From Flagellimonas profundi (GTDB taxonomy: Bacteria; Bacteroidota; Bacteroidia; Flavobacteriales; Flavobacteriaceae), in contig NZ_JAFLNM010000006.1 of assembly GCF_017313275.1 (NCBI RefSeq), positions 1 through 64,000 on the forward strand: a stretch of DNA of 64,000 nucleotides, written 5' to 3'. The stretch's first letter is position 1, and every line of letters starts with the position of its first letter. The translations under genes were made by a program, and so were the position numbers. Under the pieces are notes generated by a model. The model saw nothing but the letters and a program-made list of their open reading frames with translations. It had not been told where the DNA came from and ran no database searches. Below are positions 26,146 through 33,771 of this stretch, piece after piece.

Positions 26146-26652
26146 TTAATTAAGGTTTAATGAAATATTTAGAATGGTTCTTGTATTTAGGCTAATCGTT
26201 TTATTGCTATAACCAAATCCAATGCATAAGGGAATGCCTATGGAGCCCCAATCAAAAGAATGGTTTAGGAAAAGGGAAATTCCCGTAGTATGGACAAAGG
26301 AATCTGAATCTTGGTGTTGCTTTGGGATATAGGTGACTTCTCCAAACCAATTGACGTTTAGATATAGGTTTCTTTGTATTTCATTGGTTTTTAAAGTAGT
26401 TCCGAAAAAAGTATAAAATCCATATTGATTAGTGGCATCTACAAAGGCAGCCAACTCTATGAACTCTGATTTATAAGAAAGTCCCGCACCTATGGATAGA
26501 ATCGGAGTATAACTGACTTCATTGGTGTTGATGTTGTAATTTGCAATTTGTGGTGTTCGCACGAACAGTGAAGGCTTCAGTTCCTGCGCCAAACTGAGTT
26601 TCGGCATCGTAAGTGCCAATAGTACTAAAATCAATCCTTTGTGTATTTCCAT
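26146..26652 (-). CDS. Secreted beta-strand-rich protein, unknown
   Basis: This 168-residue protein has a signal peptide (about 1-22, ending LSLAQ), then alternating hydrophobic strands (SIGAGLSYKSEFIELAAFVD, GIPLCIGFGYSNKTIS) like a small outer-membrane barrel. No family is recognised. The stop lies 2 bp before the ICL/PEPM start, making it the first gene of an apparent three-gene operon with ada, although a membrane protein is an odd partner for DNA repair. Confidence 0.6.
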   Translation of the reverse strand: MEIHKGLILVLLALTMPKLSLAQELKPSLFVRTPQIANYNINTNEVSYTPILSIGAGLSYKSEFIELAAFVDATNQYGFYTFFGTTLKTNEIQRNLYLNVNWFGEVTYIPKQHQDSDSFVHTTGISLFLNHSFDWGSIGIPLCIGFGYSNKTISLNTRTILNISLNLN

Positions 26653-27026
26653 TAGACAAAAATGCCCCTAGGAATTTTGTCGGGCAACCGAAAATTGGAC
26701 GAGTATTTTTTTCGTCACCAAAAAAGTGGTTTTTTCAATTAAAAATCACACGGCGCAGTGGTAGACTTAAATGTTATTCACAATCATTTTAATGGCTCTC
26801 TGGTCAAAATAGCCCGAAGGATTTACCATTTGGATGGATACCTTATACTTTTTGGATAAGAGAAAAATAAACTTGAAAGGAGAAGGGTTGTAAATGAAGT
26901 AGGCAGATCAAACTTATACTTAAAGATGTATATCCGGTAGTATTTGAGGTTTTTTGCTTTGACTGTAGTGACTGCTTGATTCCAACTACACTTCAAATAG
27001 TTACAACTAAACCATATCATGGGGTT
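26653..27026. other. Gene-free stretch with a minus-strand coding-like tail
   Basis: In 374 bp there is no complete gene. On the minus strand, around 26851-26767, a frame without a start reads SIQMVNPSGYFDQRAIKMIV and then a stop, which looks like the end of a lost gene. The promoter for the operon at 26652 should lie at the left of this stretch. Confidence 0.35.
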
Positions 27027-27491
27027 TTATCGGAGGTGCTTTTTTAGTAAAACGACTTGTCCAAGGTGATAACTGGTATGTTCGATCATAGCATCCAGAT
27101 TCCTCATATAGGTGCCATATTTTTCTTCTATAAAGTCAGCCAATAATTCCTGGTCTGACATCTTTTCAACAAGTTCAATAAATTCTTTTGAGTCAGCGCA
27201 AAATTTGTTTACCATTTGCTTCCAATCTTCTTCGGATTTTATGGGTGGATATTCAAAACTATGTTTATCTCGGATATCCAATGTCCCGCCCTTAAGAACT
27301 TGAGCTACTCCGGAAATATAGTAATTGATATGAAAGGTTAAATCTACAATAGTATTGGAGTTCCCTAGTCTCTGGGACGCTTTTAGCCAATCCAGGTCGG
27401 TTATTTCGTCTTTGAAGTTGGTGCCTAACACCCATTTTCCCTCCAACAATATTTCCCTTAACCTATTGGCTAGATATGTGCTTAGTTTCAT
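27027..27491 (-). CDS. DinB-superfamily protein
   Basis: This protein is about 154 residues from the ATG at 27491 (MKLSTYLANRL); the frame opens at a TTG three codons earlier. It is a DinB-like four-helix bundle: DLTFHINYYISGVAQVLKG supplies the first His and IEHTSYHLGQVVLLKKHL the C-terminal HxxxH pair for the metal. It resembles the protein at 13517 in fold. The biochemical role is unknown; relatives include thiol S-transferases. Confidence 0.82.
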   Translation of the reverse strand: MKLSTYLANRLREILLEGKWVLGTNFKDEITDLDWLKASQRLGNSNTIVDLTFHINYYISGVAQVLKGGTLDIRDKHSFEYPPIKSEEDWKQMVNKFCADSKEFIELVEKMSDQELLADFIEEKYGTYMRNLDAMIEHTSYHLGQVVLLKKHLR

Positions 27492-27657
27492 TTGAATCAA
27501 CCTTTAAATTTTAAAATCTGTATTTTCATATTAGTTAAAAAGCGTGTATTTGAACATTGGTTGGCTATGGACAGACCCCTTGTACTAGTAAGTTATGGAT
27601 GCTACAATGGTTGCCCGTTTATTTTTGGGCATTACAGCTATACTATGAAATGGCACC

Positions 27658-28083
27658 TTATTTTTCACATTGTTGTTTAATTCGCTCGTTCATCCTTTCA
27701 AATCCTTTTTTCGTGTTTTCTAAATTAAAGAATCGTACAAGAATCCCTTCAAAAATTTCACTCTGTTTAAAAGTGGTCTTTCCGTTGTTGTTATCGATAA
27801 GTTCGAAGGTATGAGTCCCGTCAAAAAGTCCACTGATCAAGAACTTTCCTTTCCATGTTAAAACTTGGTTCTCTTCAAGTTCCAAAACTATTGGTTTAAA
27901 TGTCATCTTTGACGAATTGTTCATTTGGATAATTACCTGCAACCTTTCACCAATGGATAGTTTTCCTTCCATTTTTCGGATGAATGGATTCCAATTGGGA
28001 TAATTTTCTTGATGTGTTAAAACAGTCCATATTTTCTCTGGACTGGCGTTTATTTCAATCTTTGTCCTTATTTCCTTTGTCAT
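27658..28083 (-). CDS. SRPBCC-domain protein (AHSA1/polyketide-cyclase-like)
   Basis: This 141-residue helix-grip protein starts with IEINASPEKIWTVLTHQENY, then PNWNPFIRKMEGKLSIGERL, then VLTWKGKFLISGLFDGTHTF. It ends in the long C-terminal helix NTKKGFERMNERIKQQ. The pattern is typical of SRPBCC proteins that bind hydrophobic ligands. It is downstream of, and on the same strand as, the Crp-type regulator, with a 57-bp gap, so it is a probable member of its transcription unit or target. Confidence 0.85.
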   Translation of the reverse strand: MTKEIRTKIEINASPEKIWTVLTHQENYPNWNPFIRKMEGKLSIGERLQVIIQMNNSSKMTFKPIVLELEENQVLTWKGKFLISGLFDGTHTFELIDNNNGKTTFKQSEIFEGILVRFFNLENTKKGFERMNERIKQQCEK

Positions 28084-28140
28084 GTATTCTAGGTTTCGGG
28101 CAAAGTTGATTTAAAATTGATGGAATGCTCTTGACTAAAA

Positions 28141-28719
28141 TCAAGAATTTCCAATACGTTTTTTTCTGATCCGACTTAAGGTTTCAGGAGTCATTCCCAA
28201 AATTGATGCAATGTATTGTAAAGGAACTAGGTTCAAAAGCTCCCGGTTTTGGTGGAAAAAAAGATCAAACCTTTCTTCTGTACTCATGGATAAATGCGAA
28301 AACACCCTATCTTCAAGAATAGCAAAACACTTGGCCATAAATTGTGTTTCCACTTCTTTCCAAATAGGAAGCTTTTCGTTTAATTGCTCATAGTTTTTCC
28401 GGTTGATTGTAAGTAATTCCACATCTGTTAAAGCTTGGATGGACAATCTACTAGGTTCATTGAAGAAGAAACTCGAAATCTCCGTAACAAATTGATTGGG
28501 GGATGAAATCCATTGTGTTACCTCCTTTCCATCTGAATGCCTATAAATCCGCAACAGTCCTGATTTTACTAAGCTTAGCTTTCTGCAGTATTTTCCGGTT
28601 TGAATAAAAAAATCATTTTTTTCCATTCTATCATGATAAAAGAAAGAACGAAGGATGTCAATTTCTTCCCTTTTTAACTCTCCGAAATTAGCTTTCACAA
28701 TTCTTTCAAATTCGGTCAT
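28141..28719 (-). CDS. Crp/Fnr-family transcriptional regulator
   Basis: This 192-residue protein has an N-terminal cyclic-nucleotide-binding-like beta-roll (about 20-120, with YCRKLSLVKSGLLRIYRHSD and VTQWISSPNQFVTEISSFF). The C-terminal HTH is VPLQYIASILGMTPETLSRI then RKKR. The Arg of a cAMP-binding PBC motif is not evident, as usual for Bacteroidota Crp-like proteins, so the signal is unknown. It is followed by the SRPBCC gene. Confidence 0.9.
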   Translation of the reverse strand: MTEFERIVKANFGELKREEIDILRSFFYHDRMEKNDFFIQTGKYCRKLSLVKSGLLRIYRHSDGKEVTQWISSPNQFVTEISSFFFNEPSRLSIQALTDVELLTINRKNYEQLNEKLPIWKEVETQFMAKCFAILEDRVFSHLSMSTEERFDLFFHQNRELLNLVPLQYIASILGMTPETLSRIRKKRIGNS

Positions 28720-28917
28720 TTAATTCTCTTGTTATAGGATTATCAAGTTTTAGACTGTTGATTTAATGTACGTGTCTAAAGAAGATGTAATGTAGTGTTT
28801 CCGTCTCAGTATCGAAAACAGCTACTTAAGAATGAATCGTTTGGTTCAACGTTGGTCGAACTCGATTCTGTGCCCACGAAAAGTTATAGCCTGACCCCTT
28901 TTGTAGCCTAACCTCTT

Positions 28918-29255
28918 TTAGGACATCGCTAAATTCATAAAATTATCATTAATGTCGTTGGTTTCAGGGAGGAATTCTTCCCGAAACGGTTCATGTATCC
29001 CCCCGGCGGCATATCCCTGATGGATGCATGGGATATCTTATATTGTAATCCTCTATCCATTTTTGGGTAGGTACCAATACTTGGAGAAGATTGTTGAACC
29101 AGTAGGCATCGAGCATATTCTCCCTATACAACCTGTTCAGCTTTCCATATGTTCGTTCTCCATGGGCCTGCCGGGATGGATGAACTCCAGCGCTATCTGC
29201 TTGCCCTTGCGCTATTGGTATATACCTTTGATATGAACTCCGGACCATTGTAAGT
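28918..29255 (-). pseudogene. Relic of an IS3-type transposase (OrfB, C-terminal part)
   Basis: Read on the minus strand in three frames, the segment gives NGPEFISKVYTN (last DDE-region strand), then FIHPGRPMENEHMES, then LNRLYRENMLDAYWFNNLLQ with WIEDYNIRYP, and finally HQGYAAGGIHEPFREEF. This is the order found at the end of rve-type IS3-family transposases (DNGPEF... IxPGxPxxN... EWxxxYNxxRPH). At least three frame breaks and the absence of the N-terminal half show it is dead. No terminal inverted repeats were found. Confidence 0.75.
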
Positions 29256-29390
29256 CATTTTAAAGAGTCGCTCTAACTTCAATTAATTGGAATTGGAATC
29301 AAATCAGATTGTATAAATAATCCAATTCTCTTTCATATACGCTACATATTCTGTAGCTTTGCTATATAATGTGTAGCAAAAAATTAAATT

Positions 29391-29726
29391 ATGTCACTGC
29401 CAAAACCAGGAAGGCCCGTAAGGGGTTCAAAATCAGGTAACCATTTAATGGCTTTATTTGACCTATTAGGTAGAAGTTGGTCAATGGGAATTATTTGGAG
29501 ATTACAAGAGGGTTCTTGCACTTTTCGTGTACTTCAAGATAGATGCGAATCTATATCACCTACAACATTAAATAAAAGGTTAAAAGAACTAACCCAATCT
29601 TTTTTAATTGAAAGAACAGTTGATGGATATACACTTACTGATAAAGGAAGAGAAATTTTCCAATTGCTAAAACCTTTAGAGTCTTGGGCAAAAGATTGGG
29701 CAAAAAAATTTGAAGCCGATGAATGA
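29391..29726 (+). CDS. HxlR-family winged-helix regulator
   Basis: This 111-residue HxlR-type protein contains LMALFDLLGRSWSMGIIWRL, then CTFRVLQDRCESISPTTLNK and RTVDGYTLTDKGREIFQLL. It lacks the N-terminal redox cysteine of classical HxlR. Its last 8 bases overlap the ATG of the NudC gene, so regulator and enzyme are made together. The segment is visibly richer in A/T than the flanks and sits right after the transposase relic, suggesting transfer. The effector is unknown, but coupling with NudC makes a nicotinamide nucleotide a reasonable guess. Confidence 0.88.
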   Translation: MSLPKPGRPVRGSKSGNHLMALFDLLGRSWSMGIIWRLQEGSCTFRVLQDRCESISPTTLNKRLKELTQSFLIERTVDGYTLTDKGREIFQLLKPLESWAKDWAKKFEADE

Positions 29727-30624
29727 TATACAATTTTACAGTAATAAAGATTTCAATAGAGCAGTTGAATCACGAGAAATAAAAACTAAGCCGTTAGAAA
29801 TTTCTTTCATCCCAATTTATAAGGACCATTTTTTCAGCATTAATTATTTAAATAGTGATAAAGTGGTAATGAATGTTCCATCAGAATTGACTTCGCTATC
29901 TGAAAAAAAATATTATTTGGGAATAACAGACAATAAAGAAGTCTGGTGCATAGACTTATCTGAAATAAAATACGCTACGATATCTAATTTCTTAACTGAT
30001 TCAAATTTATGCTGTTTACGCGATTGTTTTCATGTAATTACTGAAAAAGAAGCTTCTCTACTTGCATATGCTAAAGGTATAGCACATTGGAATAAGACAC
30101 ATCAATTTTGCAATAATTGTGGTTCAAAAACAATTACCGAAGAAAAAGGCCACAGAAGAAAGTGTTCAAATAGTCTATGTAACTCACTTCATTTTCCAAG
30201 GATTAATCCTGCTGTGATTGTATTGATTGAATACAAACAAGAAAACTCACCTTCTTTATGTTTACTAAATATGCATCAAAAGGAATATGGTTATATGTGC
30301 TCTCTTTTCTCAGGTTTTTCAGAAATTGGAGAAAGTCTTGAAGATACTGTTATAAGAGAAATGAAAGAAGAATTAAGCGTTGCCGTGACCAACATTAAAT
30401 ATATTGCTTCCCAACCCTGGACATTTCCTTCCTCTATGATGTTAGGATTTTCAGCTGAAACAAAAAATAAAAACTTTAAAATAGATAATAAAGAAATAAA
30501 GGAAGCACATTGGTTTTCTGCAAACCAGATTATAGAAATGGTACAGGACAATAAACTTGTGATTTCTAAAAAGGATTCTATCTCTAATTATTTGATAGAA
30601 AAATGGGTAAGAGAAAATAGTTAA
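29719..30624 (+). CDS. nudC: NAD(+)/NADH diphosphatase, Nudix family
   Basis: This 301-residue enzyme starts at the ATG at 29719; a TTG lies 9 bp upstream. It has an N-terminal domain, then a zinc ribbon (FCNNCGSKT, then KCSNSLCNS), a Nudix box (GFSEIGESLEDTVIREMKEE) and the family signature SQPWTFPSSMMLGF downstream, in which the usual Pro after Trp is Thr. NudC hydrolyses NAD(H) to NMN(H) and AMP, and removes NAD caps from RNA 5' ends. It overlaps the HxlR gene and is followed 18 bp later by a DUF1330 gene and a terminator. Confidence 0.93.
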   Translation: MNDIQFYSNKDFNRAVESREIKTKPLEISFIPIYKDHFFSINYLNSDKVVMNVPSELTSLSEKKYYLGITDNKEVWCIDLSEIKYATISNFLTDSNLCCLRDCFHVITEKEASLLAYAKGIAHWNKTHQFCNNCGSKTITEEKGHRRKCSNSLCNSLHFPRINPAVIVLIEYKQENSPSLCLLNMHQKEYGYMCSLFSGFSEIGESLEDTVIREMKEELSVAVTNIKYIASQPWTFPSSMMLGFSAETKNKNFKIDNKEIKEAHWFSANQIIEMVQDNKLVISKKDSISNYLIEKWVRENS

Positions 30625-30642
30625 ATAATAAAAAACAAAATC

Positions 30643-30936
30643 ATGGACAAAGTAAATTTAACAATCGTAGCAACATTGAATCCGAACGGAAAGGAAGAAC
30701 TTTCGCATTATCTTGAAAAAGTAGGTCTTCTTTATAAAAAAGCACGTGCAAAACCAGTTAATAAATTTAAAATTACGAAACCTTTAATTGGGGACTACAA
30801 ACCAAGTTTAGTTTCAATTATGGAATTCCCAAATATAAATTCATTGAATGAAGTATTTGAAAGTAACGATTATAAACAATTAATTCCGTTCCGGGAAAAG
30901 GCTTTTTCAAAATTAGAAGCATATATCAGTGAATAA
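30643..30936 (+). CDS. DUF1330-like small protein
   Basis: This 97-residue alpha/beta ferredoxin-like protein contains VNLTIVATLNPNGKEELSHY at the start, then PSLVSIMEFPNINSLNEVFE and DYKQLIPFREKAF. The layout matches DUF1330 proteins (dimeric barrel superfamily), which have no established activity. It is the third gene of the HxlR-nudC operon, 18 bp after nudC, and is followed by a terminator. Confidence 0.78.
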   Translation: MDKVNLTIVATLNPNGKEELSHYLEKVGLLYKKARAKPVNKFKITKPLIGDYKPSLVSIMEFPNINSLNEVFESNDYKQLIPFREKAFSKLEAYISE

Positions 30937-30963
30937 AAGTGCCTTATAACATGATATATAAGC

Positions 30964-30999
30964 AAAAGCGGTTTGAGTGCAAACTTGAACCGCTTTTTT
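30964..30999 (+). terminator. Rho-independent terminator of the HxlR-nudC-DUF1330 operon
   Basis: AAGCGGTT pairs with AACCGCTT; the stem continues inward with G-U pairs to a GCAA loop, and a six-T run follows. It lies about 30 bp after the DUF1330 stop. Confidence 0.85.
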
Positions 31000-31224
31000 A
31001 TCTAATAAAATTATATTTTAATCTGAAAAGTAGTTGCAACAAATCCGCTATCATTTTTATATGGGACCGTTACCAAAGTTCAAGTAAACGATACCAAGAA
31101 AAGATGATTTGATGCCTCAATAATTTTCAATTTTGGGTGCATATGGATGTATTTTATGATTACATAAAAAGTTGTGTGTCCTACCATATGAGAACGAAAA
31201 ATTGAATTGAATACAAAAATCTAA

Positions 31225-31512
31225 ATGTTCATTATAAACCTGACTTATAAAACTGAATTGGAAAAAGTTGACCAATTTCTCAATGACCATATTGAATTCC
31301 TAAATGAGCAATATAAATTAGGACATTTTCTCTTATCAGGAAGAAAAATACCTAGAACAGGAGGAATAATTTTATCGAATGTTAAATCGAAACCTGAATT
31401 GGAAAAAATTATTGCAAATGATCCTTTCAAGAAAAAGGAATTGGCAAATTACGAATTGACTGAATTCATACCGACTAAAACTTGTGACGAATTGAGTTTT
31501 TTGATAGAATGA
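31225..31512 (+). CDS. YciI-family protein
   Basis: This 95-residue dimeric alpha/beta-barrel protein contains MFIINLTYKTELEKVDQFLN, then DHIEFLNEQYKLGHFLLSGR and ANDPFKKKELANYELTEFIP. The conserved His (HIEFL) and the late Asp-Pro-Phe are those of YciI-like proteins, some of which are muconolactone-isomerase- or dehalogenase-like, though most are unassigned. It is A/T-rich like the nudC group and monocistronic. Confidence 0.85.
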   Translation: MFIINLTYKTELEKVDQFLNDHIEFLNEQYKLGHFLLSGRKIPRTGGIILSNVKSKPELEKIIANDPFKKKELANYELTEFIPTKTCDELSFLIE

Positions 31513-31533
31513 AAAAGTTCGAACACACAACAC

Positions 31534-31575
31534 TGCATATAGCCTTTGGCAGTAAAAGGCTAGCTGCAAGGTTTT
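31534..31575 (+). terminator. Possible terminator after the YciI gene
   Basis: TAGCCTTT, a 7-nt loop and AAAGGCTA form a perfect 8-bp stem, extended outward by GCA/TGC across a 2-nt mismatch. A T5 run follows at 31572-31576. It lies 22 bp after the YciI stop. Confidence 0.5.
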
Positions 31576-31810
31576 TCCTCAGTAGCCCGCTTTGGTTTGG
31601 TTGGACAGATAATGCTCCCAAAACAACCATAAGCCATATGCCCGCCTTTTCCAAAGTTCAATTAAACGGTGCCTTAAAATCCCCTGGTTCATAATGATAT
31701 TCGAAACAAAGGCGAACGCAACGAAGTGGAGTGCTGCAAGCCCCAAATCTTACAAAAACTAATACTACTGAGCGAGGTAAAATTTGATCTGTTAAACTTC
31801 TTGAAACCCA

Positions 31811-31998
31811 TTTTTCCATTAAAAATTTATTGGTTTTACTGGGCTGAACAGCTTTTTCCATTAAAAAGGGATTGTTCCAAGAATCATTACAATCATAAAT
31901 TAAGAAGAAAAGATACCTTCATTGAAAGCACCAAAGCTCAGTTTTTAAGCTAAAAATTCGTTGGTTTCATTGGGCTGAGAGCATTTTTAGGCTAAAAA
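31811..31998. repeat. Pair of 57-bp direct repeats with palindromic-type ends
   Basis: Unit 1 (31811-31867) and unit 2 (31942-31998) are both 57 bp and share a core near TTGGTTT..A.TGGGCTGA. Each unit begins and ends with the same frame, TTTTT-5 nt-AAAAA. In unit 1 both ends are TTTTTCCATTAAAAA. In unit 2 they are TTTTTAAGCTAAAAA and TTTTTAGGCTAAAAA. The spacing between unit starts is 131 bp. They lie about 300 bp beyond the integrase stop. Confidence 0.7.
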
Positions 31999-32294
31999 TG
32001 AACTAAATGGAATAAACTGAAATTCTACAAAACCCCATAAAACATGGGCTTTTCCGAAGGAAAATGAATGAATAGCGTTGCGTCAGCACGCTATCCTCTT
32101 GCTCTTCATATTTTCTTTGCAAGGCAAAGAAAACCTGAATAGCATTGTTTTTTGTGAAGGAATTGAACTCTTTCAATATTGTAAATAGGTTCATTGCACC
32201 CTATTTCAATTTTACTTCACGCTTATCTTTCCGAACACTATAAAATTAAAACAGGATCCATGTGCAAAAGTTGGGGTAAGATTGGGACAGAAAT

Positions 32295-33536
32295 TCAGGC
32301 ATTATTTGTTTTAACCTTCTCCTGAATGCCCAACTTCTTTTTTAAAACCTGCATATCATCACTCACCTTTCTATCTATGATTTTAGCATAATGTTGGGTG
32401 GTTCGAAGATTTTTATGTCCGAGCATTTGTCCTACAGTCTCAATAGGGACACCATTGGAAAGTGTTACAGTTGTTGCAAAAGTATGCCTGGCCAAATGAG
32501 TGGTTAGGTTCTTTTTGATTCCACAGAGGTCAGCGATTTCTTTCAAGTAAGCATTGGACTTCTGATTGCTTAATACAGGAAGAACGCAATCTCCGTTGAT
32601 TACCTTAGGATGGTCTTGATATTTTTCAATTAAACCAATAGCAGTTGGTAATAGGGGAATACCTAATCTTGATTTTGTTTTAGTACGTTTGGACTTAATC
32701 CAAAGACTTCCATCAATATGCGTGACAATGTTATCAGGATTTAGTTTTTGAACATCTATATAGGAAAGGCCGGTATAACAACAGAACACAAACATATCTC
32801 GAACAACGTTCAAACGTTCTCCATTGATTTCCTTGTCCACTAAAGTCTGTAATTCCTCTTTGGATAGGAATTCACGCTCTACCGTTTTGAACTGCACCTT
32901 ATAGTTATAAAAAGGATCTTTACTGATCCATTCATGTGCCACGGCCATTCGGATTATCTTCTTGAAATTGTTTACGTATTTCAATGCTGAGTTATGGTTG
33001 CATTCTTTGGCTGTTTTTAAGAAGTACTCAAATCCTTTGATAAATTTTAAATCCACATCTCGAACCGGGATGTCTGATTTTCGGAATTCAAACTTTATAA
33101 ATTCAGCCACATGGTTTCTTGTGGTATGATATCGTTTGTATGTGCCCAGGGCAAATTCAATACCAATCAATTTTTCCATTTGTTGGTTATGCTCATCAAA
33201 GAGCTCCAAAAGCATTTTTACCCTTTTGTCATTGCCTAAGAATTTGTCCTTTACATCATACACGGTAAAAAAGTTTCCTTCTTCCACCAATTCATGATGT
33301 ATTTTGTTAACCTTGTGGCGGACTGTTGCCATAAATCGATTCAATTCTTCTGCCTCTATTCCCTTTCCTTTCAATTTGTTCATTCTGGAGTCCCATTTTT
33401 CAGGATCGATTTTTCTATGAAGGCTTATTACTGATCGTTGACCATTTACTGTTAATCTTAGGTATAGTCCGGCTTTCCCGTTCTTGTCGAGACGTTTGTC
33501 TTTAAGGTAAAATAAGACTGCAAAGGAATTTGACAT
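32295..33536 (-). CDS. Tyrosine recombinase / site-specific integrase (IntDOT-like)
   Basis: This 413-residue integrase has an N-terminal arm-binding domain (LRLTVNGQRSVISLHRKI), a SAM-like core-binding domain (about 105-215) and the catalytic domain. The C-terminal box is complete: THLARHTFATT (HxxR), GQMLGHKNLRTTQHYAKI (H, and the nucleophilic Tyr). At the first catalytic Arg position the sequence is CCYTGLSYIDVQKL, with Ser258 in place of Arg, a substitution seen in the CTnDOT-type integrases of Bacteroidota. It lies next to the 3' end of ssrA, separated by the tmRNA terminator, so ssrA is the likely target site. No conjugation genes were found nearby. Confidence 0.9.
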   Translation of the reverse strand: MSNSFAVLFYLKDKRLDKNGKAGLYLRLTVNGQRSVISLHRKIDPEKWDSRMNKLKGKGIEAEELNRFMATVRHKVNKIHHELVEEGNFFTVYDVKDKFLGNDKRVKMLLELFDEHNQQMEKLIGIEFALGTYKRYHTTRNHVAEFIKFEFRKSDIPVRDVDLKFIKGFEYFLKTAKECNHNSALKYVNNFKKIIRMAVAHEWISKDPFYNYKVQFKTVEREFLSKEELQTLVDKEINGERLNVVRDMFVFCCYTGLSYIDVQKLNPDNIVTHIDGSLWIKSKRTKTKSRLGIPLLPTAIGLIEKYQDHPKVINGDCVLPVLSNQKSNAYLKEIADLCGIKKNLTTHLARHTFATTVTLSNGVPIETVGQMLGHKNLRTTQHYAKIIDRKVSDDMQVLKKKLGIQEKVKTNNA

Positions 33537-33707
33537 ATTTTGGGTATCGATTTATGTCAATAAAGGTATGAAAAATAACTTATTGGAGTTTTGTAAAATA
33601 TTATAAAAGAGAATATTACAAGAATATCGATACCTTTTTTTAATTTTTAAAATGGGTATCGATTTGGTGCCTTTCAAACTGATTTTAATTGAGATTAAAC
33701 GAAACCA

Positions 33708-33748
33708 AATAAAATAAAAAAACCTGTAAATCAGTAATTTACAGGTTT
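33708..33748 (-). terminator. tmRNA terminator
   Basis: On the minus strand AAACCTGTAAAT, a 5-nt loop and ATTTACAGGTTT form a perfect 12-bp stem, followed by a T7 run. It begins 24 bp past the tmRNA 3' end and separates ssrA from the integrase gene. The stem is symmetrical, but only the minus side has the T-run. Confidence 0.9.
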
Positions 33749-33771
33749 AATGTGTTGTTTTGATGGTGTTT

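Larger units (their letters stand above)
31513..32294. other. Gene-free end region of the integrase module
   Basis: No credible gene lies in 782 bp between the YciI gene and the integrase stop. It holds a long hairpin at about 31535-31567, a pair of 57-bp repeats (31811-31998, listed separately), and a short palindrome, AGCGT-TGCGTCAGC-ACGCT, near 32076. Short frames here read well in pieces (KIRWFHWAESIFRLKMN, SARYPLALHIFFARQRKPE) but are broken by stops. That is consistent with the conserved non-coding or decayed end of a mobile element. Confidence 0.45.

Noticed and set aside
26750..26766. GGCGCAGTGGTAG, resembling a tRNA D-arm
   Set aside because: No acceptor stem, anticodon arm or T-arm in the surrounding 100 bp.
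28991..29248. 85-codon frame considered as a gene
   Set aside because: Its middle matches an IS3 transposase, but the flanking motifs lie in other frames, so it is a relic.
31535..31567. Hairpin considered as an integron attC site
   Set aside because: No attC consensus ends or cassette arrangement, and the integrase is not an IntI type; a terminator is the simpler reading.
11721..33770. Second copy of the ssrA 3' end as a left attachment site
   Set aside because: Scanning TTCGAA-containing sites by eye found none followed by the ssrA end; the boundary may lie elsewhere or be lost.
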